Shown here: positions 17,707 through 26,986 of the stretch, piece by piece | How the letters are laid out: every line of letters begins with the position of its first letter | Position numbering within the stretch: position 1 is the first letter of the stretch | From: Burkholderiales bacterium | Lineage (GTDB): Bacteria > Pseudomonadota > Gammaproteobacteria > Burkholderiales > Burkholderiaceae_C | Assembly (NCBI GenBank): GCA_947372465.1 | Contig: CANBTT010000001.1 | Span: forward strand, 94,741 to 158,740 | Length of the DNA: 64,000 nt | Direction of reading: 5' to 3' | The notes under the pieces: generated by a model | The model's database searches: none | Seen by the model: only the letters and a program-made list of their open reading frames with translations | Told to the model about the DNA's origin: nothing | Position numbers and translations under genes: made by a program

Positions 17707-18279
17707 TTACTCAAGCCTTTTTTTTAGATCCTCATCAAATTGTCCATCAATGAGAATAAATGCCACCAAACACGGCTCCTTTGAACGGTTGGTCCAAGCA
17801 TGGTTGGTACCACATTGCACCAAGATGTCTCCCGCTTTCAGCAAGACCTCAGAGTCGTCAAGCAGCATGGTGATCTCCCCTGAGAGCACAATGGCGTAAT
17901 CAATGGTCTCGGTTTGGTGCATCAGTGGGTGGCGGCCGTTTTGCGCAAAGGTACTGCCCGCTTTGTTGCCCAAAGACGCAAAAAGTTCTTGGGACGCAGA
18001 AGCATCTAGTTTATCCAAGCCTTCGTGATCGGGTGGGAAACAGTTAACGCGCAGCACTGTGCCGTGCTTCTCGGGCAACTGGCGCCTTGGTCCGCTCGTG
18101 GTCTCCGCAGTTTGCGCACTGACCACCGCAGGGGTTTCATGGGTTCTAAAGATGTCGGTGGAAAAATAATTGGGCCTCAATGGGACCGTGTGAACAAAGG
18201 GTGAGGGACCATCCGAGATCACAACCGCTTTTCCATTTTCGTCATGACCTGTCACAACTCTTCTTACAATGCCGTTCAT
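17707..18279 (-). CDS. Cupin-domain protein, RRVITGHD family
   Basis: A 190-residue cupin starting IVRRVVTGHDENGKAVV, with an insertion of about 45 residues before the barrel compared with its paralogues at 16214 and 40001. The barrel carries HQTETIDYAIVLSGEI and GDILVQCGTNHAWTN. It lies between two Bug receptor genes in the same orientation, with short gaps (34 and 44 bases), so it is part of the ThDP-enzyme operon. The function is not known; a role in binding or converting the transported acid is inferred from position. Confidence 0.78.
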   Translation of the reverse strand: MNGIVRRVVTGHDENGKAVVISDGPSPFVHTVPLRPNYFSTDIFRTHETPAVVSAQTAETTSGPRRQLPEKHGTVLRVNCFPPDHEGLDKLDASASQELFASLGNKAGSTFAQNGRHPLMHQTETIDYAIVLSGEITMLLDDSEVLLKAGDILVQCGTNHAWTNRSKEPCLVAFILIDGQFDEDLKKRLE

Positions 18280-18313
18280 GTTCTGTCCTTGTGTTGAATG
18301 TCTAATTTCAATA

Positions 18314-19276
18314 TCAATCCAATGCGATGTTCTTTTCCTTGATCAACTTGGACCAGATCGCTGTTTCGGAATTGATCATGTTCGTGAAGCTTTGTCCACT
18401 GAGTACGAGAGGAACGGCACCCGCTTCTGCCAATCGTTTTTTAAACTCCTCGGTTTCAAATGACTTGCTGATCGCTTCTGCTATTTTTTGCGCACTTGCT
18501 TGTGGTATGCCCTTGGGACCCATGATGGCAAACCATGGCAAGATCTCAAGCCCCGTATAGCCTTGTTCAGCGATGGTGGGCACCTCTGGTAGCAGAGCGC
18601 TTCTTCGTCCGACCACCGCAATCATTTTGACTTTTCCAGTTTGCACGGAAGGCCTGGCCAAGCCAACACTGATGAACATGCCTGATATCTGACCGCCCAG
18701 TACATCCGCATACGCAGGCGTCGCACCCTTGTAGGGCACGTGCAAAAGATCGATGTTCGCCACATCCTTTAACAATTCAATATAGGCGTGAAGGATGTTG
18801 CCCTTGCCCGCAGAACCAAATGACAAAGGCGCACTTGAGGTCTTGGCCAAAGCCACCAATTCCTTTAAATTGTTCGCTGCAATATTTTTCGCAACAATCA
18901 CACCAATTTCTGTTTGAGCAATGCAAACAATGGGCACCAAATCCTTGGCGGGATCATAGGGAATGGACTTGTCGATCAAGGGATAAAAGGTGATCATCCC
19001 AGAACTTGCAAAGAGCAAATTGCTGCCATCGGGTGAACCTTGTTTTAAAAGATTAACACCAACGGCACCATTGCCTCCGGCATGGTTCTCGGTCACAACC
19101 GTGGCTTTGAGGTGGGTGCGCAAAGCATCAGCGGCCAGACGGCCATAAATGTCTGTGGGCCCCCCAGCAGCCAGCGGAATGATGATGCGCATATTGCTCG
19201 GTAGGTTTTGCGCACCAGCATTAAGAAGGAGCAGCGCCAAACCCAGCAAGACCCCACATTTGAACACTCGATTCAT
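18314..19276 (-). CDS. Bug/TctC-family solute-binding receptor
   Basis: Receptor of about 320 residues with signal peptide ending LNAGAQ. Family motifs are MRIIIPLAAGGPTDIYGRLAAD, VVTENHAGGNGAVG, VPYKGATPAYADVLGG and LPEVPTIAEQG. GGAGG stands 5 bases before the ATG at 19276. It follows the carboxymuconolactone-decarboxylase-like gene after 18 bases, the third gene of the ThDP operon. Confidence 0.9.
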   Translation of the reverse strand: MNRVFKCGVLLGLALLLLNAGAQNLPSNMRIIIPLAAGGPTDIYGRLAADALRTHLKATVVTENHAGGNGAVGVNLLKQGSPDGSNLLFASSGMITFYPLIDKSIPYDPAKDLVPIVCIAQTEIGVIVAKNIAANNLKELVALAKTSSAPLSFGSAGKGNILHAYIELLKDVANIDLLHVPYKGATPAYADVLGGQISGMFISVGLARPSVQTGKVKMIAVVGRRSALLPEVPTIAEQGYTGLEILPWFAIMGPKGIPQASAQKIAEAISKSFETEEFKKRLAEAGAVPLVLSGQSFTNMINSETAIWSKLIKEKNIALD

Positions 19277-19294
19277 ATAGACCTCCATTTCACT

Positions 19295-19849
19295 TCAACC
19301 TCTTGGCAAGGGAACAGCACCTTCTGGAATGGGCTGCCTGATGGCGTTCAAAATGACCGACACAAAACCAAAATAACCAATGGTGGACAGCAAGTCCAAG
19401 GTGGTCAACTCACCAAATCTTGAGATGGCTTTTGCATATGTGACGTCGCTCACGTCTTTATCGAACAAAATTTCATGTGTGAACGCATAAATAAGCGACA
19501 AATCCGTGTTTTCTAAAGAAGGCCTCTCACCATTTCGAATGGACTCAATGATCGCGGGATGCAAGCCGAGTTCAAGCGCCAATTTGCTGTGTGCATACCA
19601 CTCGTAATCGGCAGACCAAAATTTTGCAGTGATCAAAATTGCAAACTCACGGTGCAAGGGCTCAAGCGTGCTTTCAAATCGGATGCTATCGCCCAAGAGA
19701 CGAACGCGGTCCGTGAGGGTTGGGTTTCGCAGCAGTGCATTGAACGGCCCACGCAGACCCTTTCTCGGGCCGTTGATCAGCGCCTGGGCAGCAGCTTGTT
19801 GCTGCTCGTTCATTTGTTCCAAGGGAATGGGTTTGAATCTTTGTGTCAT
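19295..19849 (-). CDS. Carboxymuconolactone decarboxylase / AhpD-like protein
   Basis: A helical protein of about 184 residues of the CMD family. The region LHREFAILITAKFWSADYEWYAHSKLALELGL is the family core, with the His of AHSKLA at the expected proton-shuttle position. There is no CXXC, so it is not a peroxidase-type AhpD. The ATG at 19849 is 8 bases after the ThDP enzyme stop, pointing to co-translation. Members decarboxylate or isomerise small lactones or acids, which fits a degradation pathway with a 2-oxoacid decarboxylase. Confidence 0.82.
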   Translation of the reverse strand: MTQRFKPIPLEQMNEQQQAAAQALINGPRKGLRGPFNALLRNPTLTDRVRLLGDSIRFESTLEPLHREFAILITAKFWSADYEWYAHSKLALELGLHPAIIESIRNGERPSLENTDLSLIYAFTHEILFDKDVSDVTYAKAISRFGELTTLDLLSTIGYFGFVSVILNAIRQPIPEGAVPLPRG

Positions 19850-19857
19850 GGGGCACC

Positions 19858-21534
19858 TTAAGTGGGTAACCAAGCCATCGGCGCTTGGTAAGCAAATTCT
19901 GTTTTTACATCAATCACAGTGGGCAAATGGCTTTGAAGGGCTTGCTCAAAAGCCTGTTGAAAATCATCGGCCTTCTCTACCGTGAGGCCCAAACAGCCGT
20001 AGGCTTGGGCAATTTTTGCAAAGTCAGTTTTTTCATAAACATAGCACTCTGATTTTTTGCCCTCCTCGCGACCTGCATAGGCGATGTTGAGATTCTTGAG
20101 ACCTTGTGAGAGGCACTCGTTGTTGTTCACAATCACGATCACATTGAGGCCCATTCGCTTGGCTGTTTCAAGCTCGGGCAAATGGTAGGCAAAGCCCCCG
20201 TCTCCAGTAAAACAAACGACGGCTCTGTTTGGAGCTGCAGCTTTTGCGCCAATGGCGGCAGGGAATGACCAGCCCAAAGAACCCGCGGCTCTGATGTAGG
20301 TTTGATCCTCGTGGGTGAACTCCACATAGTTGCCTGTCCACAATGCCGAATAACCCGTATCGGCCACCAAAATGGCATCTTTGGGCAGCAATCTTGTCAA
20401 CTCCGCGCACAGTCTTTGAGGTCTGATAGGGGCTTGAGCTCGGCTCAAGTCGGCTTGAATGTCTAGTCGCCACTGTGCAAGAAGGGCCGCTGAATGGTCC
20501 AACCAATCGGTGTGTTTAAGGGGCTCCATGACAGCGCACAAGTCCGTTAAAAAGCTCCTGATATCACTTTGAACCGCGAGGGTATGGGTGTAATTTCGAC
20601 CAAGCTCTACAGGATCCATGTCCACTTGAATAATGGGCGTACCCACCCTTGGCAATTTCCAATTGCCCGTGGTGTGATCGCTCGTATTGCTGCCCAGATA
20701 AATCACCAAATCCGACTCATCCACGATGTGATTGCTGCAACTTCGTCCATACAAACCAACCGTTCCACGGTAATAAGGATCGCGCTCGATCATGATGGAT
20801 TTGGCATCCAAGGTGGTCACCACGGGGGCATCGATTTTGGCAGCGAAAGATTTCAAGGCCTCGCGTGCGCCCGAGATCACCGCACCTCGGTCAACCACAA
20901 TGACGGGCTTGATGGAGTTGTTGATCGCTGTCTTGCATTGTTCGATCAGTGCCAGATCGGGCCTGGGTCTAAAGGCGGGAAACTGCGCATGCACGGCATC
21001 CACAACCACCTCCTCACTCATTTCAAGCGGCGTGATGGCGTCCCCTGTGAAACCAGCCACGTCGATGTGAACAGGCCTTGGAGTGCTTGTCGTGGCCTCT
21101 CTAAAGGCTTGCCTGATCAAATGAGGCATTTGTTCGATGACCTCCATTTGTGCACTGAACTTGGTCACGGGTCTGAACAGTGGGGTGTGCTCCACCTCTT
21201 GGTATGCGTTCTTGTACTGCATGGCAGCCACATGGCGCCCGGTGAAAGCAATCACACTGGAGTGACCCAAATAGGGATCTTGCATGGAAGCCGCCAAATT
21301 GGCTGCACCCACCGATTGAGCCATGCAAATGCCTGGTTTGCCCGCAATTCGAGCATAACCATCCGCCATGTAACCCACACCCTTTTCGGAGTGACCCAGC
21401 ACGCGAACAATGGAAGTGTCCTCAATTTCAGCCAGCATGCGGCGCAAAATCGCATCCATGAAAAAAATATGTGTCACACCATATGCTTGTAGCATCTGTG
21501 CGAAAAATGTCGCACCCGTTTTCTTTGAGCTCAA
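19858..21534 (-). CDS. Thiamine-diphosphate enzyme, acetolactate synthase/benzoylformate decarboxylase superfamily
   Basis: A 558-residue cytoplasmic three-domain enzyme. The catalytic Glu is in LGHSEKGVGYMADGYARI (first domain), the middle domain has PVIVVDRGAVISGAREAL, and the ThDP-Mg motif is GDGGFAYHLPE...VNNN in the third. It starts with TTG, with GGAG upstream. It heads a five-gene operon (ThDP enzyme, CMD-like protein, Bug, cupin, Bug). Members decarboxylate or condense 2-oxoacids; which one cannot be read here. It is not a close twin of the Tat-exported ThDP enzyme at 22124. Confidence 0.88.
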   Translation of the reverse strand: MSSKKTGATFFAQMLQAYGVTHIFFMDAILRRMLAEIEDTSIVRVLGHSEKGVGYMADGYARIAGKPGICMAQSVGAANLAASMQDPYLGHSSVIAFTGRHVAAMQYKNAYQEVEHTPLFRPVTKFSAQMEVIEQMPHLIRQAFREATTSTPRPVHIDVAGFTGDAITPLEMSEEVVVDAVHAQFPAFRPRPDLALIEQCKTAINNSIKPVIVVDRGAVISGAREALKSFAAKIDAPVVTTLDAKSIMIERDPYYRGTVGLYGRSCSNHIVDESDLVIYLGSNTSDHTTGNWKLPRVGTPIIQVDMDPVELGRNYTHTLAVQSDIRSFLTDLCAVMEPLKHTDWLDHSAALLAQWRLDIQADLSRAQAPIRPQRLCAELTRLLPKDAILVADTGYSALWTGNYVEFTHEDQTYIRAAGSLGWSFPAAIGAKAAAPNRAVVCFTGDGGFAYHLPELETAKRMGLNVIVIVNNNECLSQGLKNLNIAYAGREEGKKSECYVYEKTDFAKIAQAYGCLGLTVEKADDFQQAFEQALQSHLPTVIDVKTEFAYQAPMAWLPT

Positions 21535-21632
21535 AACCGATTCTCCGTTTTTAAAACTTTGTTACTTGGTGAATGATCTTTTTTTGGGTCGAATGCGTGC
21601 GATAAAGCACTAAAGCATCGACAAAAACCCAT

Positions 21633-21672
21633 AAAAAAGCGAGATCACCCAAACATGCAGCAACCTCGCTTT
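21633..21672 (-). terminator. Terminator after the cytochrome c gene (minus strand)
   Basis: On the minus strand AAAGCGAG pairs with CTCGCTTT across a loop of about 21 bases and is followed by a T run. It separates the cytochrome gene (21732) from the ThDP operon starting at 21534. Confidence 0.6.
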
Positions 21673-21731
21673 AACCCGTCAAATGAGTTCTCAAGAGACT
21701 GAACGAACAGCCCCTAAGGCGCCCAGTCCCT

Positions 21732-22124
21732 TTATTTCATCTGCAACAAAGGCAAGGTCTTGGGGTCTGGCGCAGCTGGCATGCTCTCAAGATAGGCATG
21801 GATATTGGCCAACTCTTCAGCCGAGAGAATTTTCTCGGAATAAGGTGGCATGGGACCCACCGTGTTTCGAATGAAAGCATTGAAATAGGCCAAGGGTTTT
21901 GGATTGGGCGCAAGCTTGAGACCTGCAACTCCTCCCTGACCTTGTGTTCCATGGCACTGCCAACAACCATTTTTCATGTAAGCCGCCTCTCCCTCCTTGG
22001 CAGTCGCAGCGTGAGACCATGGGGTCTGAGACAAGAGCACCAAGGCACCTAAAGAAAATGCAATGGATTTCATTTTTTTAACAGATACTTTCATCAATAA
22101 TTCCTTCATTGGCTTGCGTTGCAT
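21732..22124 (-). CDS. Periplasmic monohaem class I cytochrome c
   Basis: A 130-residue protein with an N-terminal signal (cleavage near WSHAAT), one haem site CWQCHG, and the Met ligand in GPMPPYS, followed by the C-terminal helix LANIHAYLESMP. Its start codon overlaps the stop of the upstream Tat-exported ThDP enzyme as TAATG, so the two are translationally coupled. Because both are exported, the cytochrome is the obvious electron acceptor or subunit for that enzyme. This pairing is inferred from the overlap and cell location. Confidence 0.85.
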   Translation of the reverse strand: MQRKPMKELLMKVSVKKMKSIAFSLGALVLLSQTPWSHAATAKEGEAAYMKNGCWQCHGTQGQGGVAGLKLAPNPKPLAYFNAFIRNTVGPMPPYSEKILSAEELANIHAYLESMPAAPDPKTLPLLQMK

Positions 22125-24127
22125 TATCTAGGTTGAGTCCACACGTTCAAAAGCGCTGGGTGACCAGACTTGACCACCTCCACGGCTTCCTTCAGCGCTG
22201 GACCCAAATCCTCTGGGCGCTTAATGGGTCCCTTGGCCCACCAGCCCATTGACTCAGCCAATTTATGGTATTCAATGTCAGGGTTTTGAATGCTGGTACC
22301 AATGGGTCCCATGTCATTGCCGTTGTTGACTTTTCTATTTCTAAAGTTGGCCAACCTTTGCAAATGCATCACCTCTTGGTGATAGCCTCGGTTGTTGTGC
22401 ATGACCGACAACAATGGAATCTTGTGGTGTGCCGCAGTCCATAAAACACCAGGCGCAAACATCAAGTCACCGTCTGATTGAATGCTCACTGAGAATCGAC
22501 CCAAGTCACGGTTTGCAAGAGCAGCACCAACAGAGGCGGGCGCACCATACCCTACACCATAACCCCCTGAGCGACCCAACCACTGATAGTGCTTCTCAAA
22601 CGGCCACAAACGGTTGGGCCAGTTGCTGACATTGCCTTCAGAGGCAACCAGTGACCAATCCAGATGCTTGATCGCGTGATAAATCTCCATAGAGAACCGC
22701 GCCGTGCTGATGGGGCTTGCATTCCAAGCCACTGCGGCTTGGGCTTGCGTCTTGGCAAACTCCTCGGCATAGGCCTTCTTTGCATTCTCACCACGCTTGG
22801 CAATTTGGTCTTTTTTGTCGTTGGGGATGGCCGATTTGAGCGCCTCAATCAAGGCGGGCATGGTCGCCTCCGCATCTGCGGGCATAGAGACGTCAATCTC
22901 TTGAAAACGCTGGAAATCTTGGTAATTGGCTTTGGTGATCAACTCAGCCGCATTGATGCTGATGAGCTTGGTGCCGGGCTTGATCTTGGAGGCCTGAGAG
23001 CCCGTGCCCTCGTTCAAGTGGTTGTCGGTGTACTGATTGACCGTGGCCCAAAAGTCAGACAACTCCAAGCCCAAAATCACATCCGCTCCTCCAATGACAG
23101 CAGCGGGACTGCTCAGATAATGGGTCCTTGGGAAGTTCATGCGACTGCCCTGATCCACCACACGTGCTTGCAAGACTTCAGCGAGCTCAACCAACAAACC
23201 CACCCCTTTGGGTGTTCTTGCACTGCGATCAACCACGATCACGGGGTTTTGAGCTTGGGCCAACAAACGAGCGGCCTCCTTGACTGCGCCAGAATCACCC
23301 TGAGGTGGGCTGCTTGGAATGTACCTAGGAATGGTGGGCATGAAGCCCCCCTTCTCTTTCACAGGCTCAGACTGCAAGGCCGCGTCCAAAGAAAACGCCA
23401 CAGGCCCGAAGGGCGGCGTCATGGCAATTTTGTAGCCCCTGACCATGGATTGAGCAAAATGCTGCAATGACACAGGCGCATCGTCCCATTTTGTGTAATC
23501 ACGCACAATGGCGCAAATGTCTTGTGCCGAGTGGAAGGTGGGCACACCAGGCGGACGGTAAGCTGCATCGGTGTCGTTGCCGCCCACCACAATGACGGGC
23601 ACTCGATCGCACCAAGCGTTGTACATGGCCATGGTCGCGTGCTGAAGACCCACTGTCCCGTGACACAAAGACATCAAAGGCTTGCCCGACGCCTTGAAGT
23701 AGCCATGCGCCATGGCAACGGCAGATTCCTCGTGCATGCAACTGATGTACTCGGGCATGACATTTTGGCCATAGTCAATCAAGGACTCGTGAATCGCTCT
23801 GAAGCTTGAGGCGCAATTGGAAGGAATGTATTTGATGTCCAAGGTCTTGATCACGTCGACCATGAAATCTGATCCCGCCTTGCCGTGCACTCGGCCGCCA
23901 AGCTCAGGCGGCATGCCGCTTTCATTTCGTATGCCGTGGCCAGAGGGAGGCAATGCAGACGGCTTCTTGGGCTCAGCGGGCGCTTTGTCAGCGGCTTGGG
24001 CCACACCAGCAGCGGAAGCACTCATCACGCCAACGGCGCTGCTTGCCACCACGCTGTTCAAAAACTGTCGCCTGGCCAGTGTGTTTTGGGGTTCTTGCTT
24101 AGGCTCTTTTTTGGGCTCTTGCTTCAT
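22124..24127 (-). CDS. Tat-exported thiamine-diphosphate enzyme (putative periplasmic 2-oxoacid oxidoreductase/decarboxylase)
   Basis: A 667-residue protein. An N-terminal Lys/Glu/Pro-rich tail leads to a twin-arginine signal (LARRQFLNS, hydrophobic run, cleavage near VAQA). The mature part has the ThDP fold: catalytic Glu near residue 133 in CMHEESAVAMAHGYF, a central domain with NPVIVVDRSARTPKGVG, and the ThDP-Mg motif SDGDLMFAP...MHNN near the C-terminus. AGGA lies before the ATG. Export by Tat suits an enzyme that must fold with its cofactor in the cytoplasm. The coupled cytochrome c downstream suggests oxidation rather than simple decarboxylation. Family relatives are almost all cytoplasmic, so the location is unusual. 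The substrate is unknown. Confidence 0.88.
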   Translation of the reverse strand: MKQEPKKEPKQEPQNTLARRQFLNSVVASSAVGVMSASAAGVAQAADKAPAEPKKPSALPPSGHGIRNESGMPPELGGRVHGKAGSDFMVDVIKTLDIKYIPSNCASSFRAIHESLIDYGQNVMPEYISCMHEESAVAMAHGYFKASGKPLMSLCHGTVGLQHATMAMYNAWCDRVPVIVVGGNDTDAAYRPPGVPTFHSAQDICAIVRDYTKWDDAPVSLQHFAQSMVRGYKIAMTPPFGPVAFSLDAALQSEPVKEKGGFMPTIPRYIPSSPPQGDSGAVKEAARLLAQAQNPVIVVDRSARTPKGVGLLVELAEVLQARVVDQGSRMNFPRTHYLSSPAAVIGGADVILGLELSDFWATVNQYTDNHLNEGTGSQASKIKPGTKLISINAAELITKANYQDFQRFQEIDVSMPADAEATMPALIEALKSAIPNDKKDQIAKRGENAKKAYAEEFAKTQAQAAVAWNASPISTARFSMEIYHAIKHLDWSLVASEGNVSNWPNRLWPFEKHYQWLGRSGGYGVGYGAPASVGAALANRDLGRFSVSIQSDGDLMFAPGVLWTAAHHKIPLLSVMHNNRGYHQEVMHLQRLANFRNRKVNNGNDMGPIGTSIQNPDIEYHKLAESMGWWAKGPIKRPEDLGPALKEAVEVVKSGHPALLNVWTQPR

Positions 24128-24332
24128 GTGCTTCCTACTTGTTTTGGGGTTCGCAAATCGGGCTCAACAACAAGCCCACTTCTTAGGACAGAACCATACC
24201 TAAAAGAAAACCGATTGACCACACGCATTTACCCTAGCCAAGACCGACTTTCCCTACAATGGGGGATGACTTTTATTCACAGCCCCCAAGTGCAGCGCTG
24301 TAGATTTGCACTTTTAAACGCTCAACAGAAAG

Positions 24333-25751
24333 ATGCGCATGAACTTTGAATTTGAGGCGATGAACGCTGTATTTGCTTTACAAAAGGATTTATCCCGCAA
24401 AACCCCACCCACATCCCTATCGCAACGACGTGCCCAACTGCTCAAATTACTGGACGTTCTTGGCAGCAAAAAAGAGGCCCTTCAAGCGGCGATCAACGCA
24501 GACTTTCAAACACGAAGTGCGCATGAAACCTTGGCCGCAGAGATCATGACCAGCATGCAAGAGATCCACTACACGCTCAGACATTTAAAGAAGTGGATGA
24601 AAGACACCCCTGTGAAAGTACCTTATTGGCTTCAACCTGGGCGCGCCAAAATCAAACCCCAAGCCTTGGGATGCGTTGGCATCATCGTGCCCTGGAATTA
24701 CCCTTTGTACTTGGCGATTTCACCGCTTTGTGCTGCACTTTCAGCAGGCAACCGCGTGATGATCAAAATGTCTGAGCAAACGCCAAATTTTGCGGCCTTT
24801 TTCAAAGATGAAATTGACAGCATCTTCTCCAATGAAGAGGTGCATGTGGTCAACGGTGAGAGGTCTCTTGGCGTGGCCTTTTCACAATTGCCTTTTGACC
24901 ATTTGTTCTTCACGGGATCCAGTGCGGTGGGCAAAGAGGTGATGAAAGTCTGTGCAACAAACCTCACGCCCCTGACTTTGGAGTTGGGTGGCAAGTCCCC
25001 TGCTTTGATCACCCCAAAATGCAATCTTAAAGATGTTGCTCAAAAAATCATCTACGGCAAGCTCTTCAACGCAGGACAAACCTGTATCGCACCCGACTAT
25101 GTCTTGGTGCCCAAAGTGCAGCGTGAAGATTTGCTCATTGAACTCAAAGCCGCCTGCGAAAAGCTCTTCCCCAGTTTAGAGGCAAATCCAGACTTTAGCG
25201 CCATCATCAACCAGACACAACACACTCGACTGCAACGTTTATTGCTTGAGGCACAAACGCTCAAGGCCACAGTCACGCCTCTTCATCCCGAAACATTGAA
25301 CACCTTGAGCAGAAAATTCGCGCCCACAGCGGTCTTACTGGACATGGATTCACCGCTTTCGTTGATGAGAGAGGAAATATTTGGCCCCATCTTGCCCATT
25401 GTGGCTTATGACAACATGGACGAAGCCATCGCCTTCATCAATGCCAAAGACAGGCCCTTGGCTTTGTATGTCTTTGGGCAAGACACCTTGCTGATCGAAA
25501 ACGTGCTCAACCACACCGTGTCAGGTGGGGTCACCGTCAACGGCGTGTTTAACCATCTGCTGACCCATGAGTTGCCCTTTGGAGGGGTTGGGCAAAGCGG
25601 CATGGGCGCCTACCATGGCAAAACAGGGTTTGACACCTTTAGCAAACAAAAAAGCATTTTCACGCAAAGCCCATGGTCCATGGCGTTCTTGCTTTACCCC
25701 CCCTATGGATGGTTTTTCAAAAAAGTCATGCAATTCATCATGGGCAAATGA
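24333..25751 (+). CDS. Aldehyde dehydrogenase, coniferyl-aldehyde/class 3 type
   Basis: A 472-residue NAD(P)-dependent aldehyde dehydrogenase. It shows the early ALDH motif GIIVPWNYPLYLAISPL, NAD-site FFTGSSAVGKEV, the general base Glu in LELGGKSP and the catalytic Cys in FNAGQTCIAPDYV. The C-terminus is hydrophobic (MAFLLYPPYGWFFKKVMQF), as in membrane-associated class 3 enzymes. It is divergent from the Tat-exported ThDP gene with a 205-base shared upstream region. An aldehyde released by a ThDP decarboxylase would be a logical substrate, but this is only positional inference. Confidence 0.9.
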   Translation: MRMNFEFEAMNAVFALQKDLSRKTPPTSLSQRRAQLLKLLDVLGSKKEALQAAINADFQTRSAHETLAAEIMTSMQEIHYTLRHLKKWMKDTPVKVPYWLQPGRAKIKPQALGCVGIIVPWNYPLYLAISPLCAALSAGNRVMIKMSEQTPNFAAFFKDEIDSIFSNEEVHVVNGERSLGVAFSQLPFDHLFFTGSSAVGKEVMKVCATNLTPLTLELGGKSPALITPKCNLKDVAQKIIYGKLFNAGQTCIAPDYVLVPKVQREDLLIELKAACEKLFPSLEANPDFSAIINQTQHTRLQRLLLEAQTLKATVTPLHPETLNTLSRKFAPTAVLLDMDSPLSLMREEIFGPILPIVAYDNMDEAIAFINAKDRPLALYVFGQDTLLIENVLNHTVSGGVTVNGVFNHLLTHELPFGGVGQSGMGAYHGKTGFDTFSKQKSIFTQSPWSMAFLLYPPYGWFFKKVMQFIMGK

Positions 25752-25900
25752 AGTCTGTTTTTGCTTTAAAAAATTGAGATCAGGTTTCCTTATTTTTTCT
25801 AGCGTTAACCCTGATCTGCATCTCGAGAATTTGAGGTTCAATAGGGGGTCTTTGAAACTTCAGCGCTGTGAGGTTTTACGTCACCCGCTTTTTCAAAAAG

Positions 25901-25927
25901 TCCTCTTTTTCACAGAGGATTTTTTTT
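25901..25927 (+). terminator. Rho-independent terminator
   Basis: TCCTCT and AGAGGA form a 6-bp stem with a 7-base loop, followed by eight T. It is 150 bases after the aldehyde dehydrogenase stop and 38 bases before the next gene. Confidence 0.75.
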
Positions 25928-25965
25928 AAACAACCTTCGCCTCCCTTCAACTTGATTTGCCATTT

Positions 25966-26973
25966 ATGCCTTGTTTTCCTAAAACGATTCAAACTGTGCG
26001 AACCACTGCCTTTTGCTTCAGTGCTTTGCTCTCTTTCTTTGGCGCAGTGAATGTCTGCGCACAAAGCACTGCCAATTATCCAAACAAGCCCATTCAAGTG
26101 ATCGCACCCTCGACGGCTGGGGGTGGGTTCGATTTGGTGGGAAGAGTTCTTGGCATGAAACTCTCTGAGCAAATGGGGCAACAATTTGTCGTCGAGAACA
26201 AACCCGGAAGCGGCACCTTGGTGGGCACACAAACCATCGCCAAAGCATCGGCCGATGGCTATCACATCTTGGTCGGCGGCTTGTCGAACATTGCGCTCAA
26301 TATGGGCCTGTACAAGCAACCGGGATACGACCCGATCAATGACTTCATTCCTTTGCGATTGGTGGTGAGTCACTCCTACACCTTGATTGGCACCAAAACT
26401 TTACCCGTCAACAATTTAAAGGATCTCTTGGCATATGCCAAAGCCAATCCAGGCAAACTCAACATCGGCTCGAGTGGGCCTGGCAGTGGACAATTTATTT
26501 TGGCAACCTTGGTGCGAAGCCTTGGCAATGTGGACATTCTTCAAGTGCCTTACAAGGGTGCACAACCAGTTTACATGGACTTGATCTCTGGCAGGGTTGA
26601 TTTATTTTTTGACAATTCCACCACCACACGCTCATACCTAGAGGCCGGTCAAGTCAAGGGCCTGGCTGTTTCCAGCAAGTCTCGGGCACCAGATGCACCC
26701 GGCATTCCGACCTTAAAGGAAACGGGTGCGATGGATTTGGAAATGGAGACTTGGTTTGGGTGGTTTGTGCCGGCAAAAACACCTGCAGCTATTGTTGAAA
26801 AACTGCGAGCAGAAATTGACAAAGCAATGACACAACAAGATGTCCGCTCAAAACTCCAACAAGGCAGCGGAAGAATTCTGCAAATGAACACCCAAGAAAC
26901 CGAGACTTTTATCAAAAGCGAAGTGCTCAAATGGACACAATTGTTAAAACAAGCAGGCATTGTTCCTGAATAA
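25966..26973 (+). CDS. Bug/TctC-family solute-binding receptor
   Basis: Receptor with signal peptide ending NVCAQ and mature motifs YPNKPIQVIAPSTAGGGFD, VVENKPGSGTLVG, DGYHILVGG, VPYKGAQPVYMDLISG and GIPTLKETG. The ATG at 25966 follows the terminator closely, so its promoter must overlap that hairpin or lie in the last 40 bases; alternatively some read-through occurs. It leads a plus-strand run with the SnoaL-like protein (13 bases after its stop) and an exported amidohydrolase. Confidence 0.9.
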   Translation: MPCFPKTIQTVRTTAFCFSALLSFFGAVNVCAQSTANYPNKPIQVIAPSTAGGGFDLVGRVLGMKLSEQMGQQFVVENKPGSGTLVGTQTIAKASADGYHILVGGLSNIALNMGLYKQPGYDPINDFIPLRLVVSHSYTLIGTKTLPVNNLKDLLAYAKANPGKLNIGSSGPGSGQFILATLVRSLGNVDILQVPYKGAQPVYMDLISGRVDLFFDNSTTTRSYLEAGQVKGLAVSSKSRAPDAPGIPTLKETGAMDLEMETWFGWFVPAKTPAAIVEKLRAEIDKAMTQQDVRSKLQQGSGRILQMNTQETETFIKSEVLKWTQLLKQAGIVPE

Positions 26974-26986
26974 AGATCCATCAATC

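Noticed and set aside
19295..19849. AhpD alkylhydroperoxidase
   Set aside because: The redox CXXC pair is absent; the CMD core with AHSKLA remains.
20569..21492. A 307-residue plus-strand open frame
   Set aside because: It lies wholly opposite the ThDP enzyme gene, is rich in His/Arg/Gly as antisense frames are, and has no recognisable domain.
22664..23470. A 268-residue plus-strand open frame
   Set aside because: Antisense to the Tat-exported ThDP gene; no start signals or motifs.
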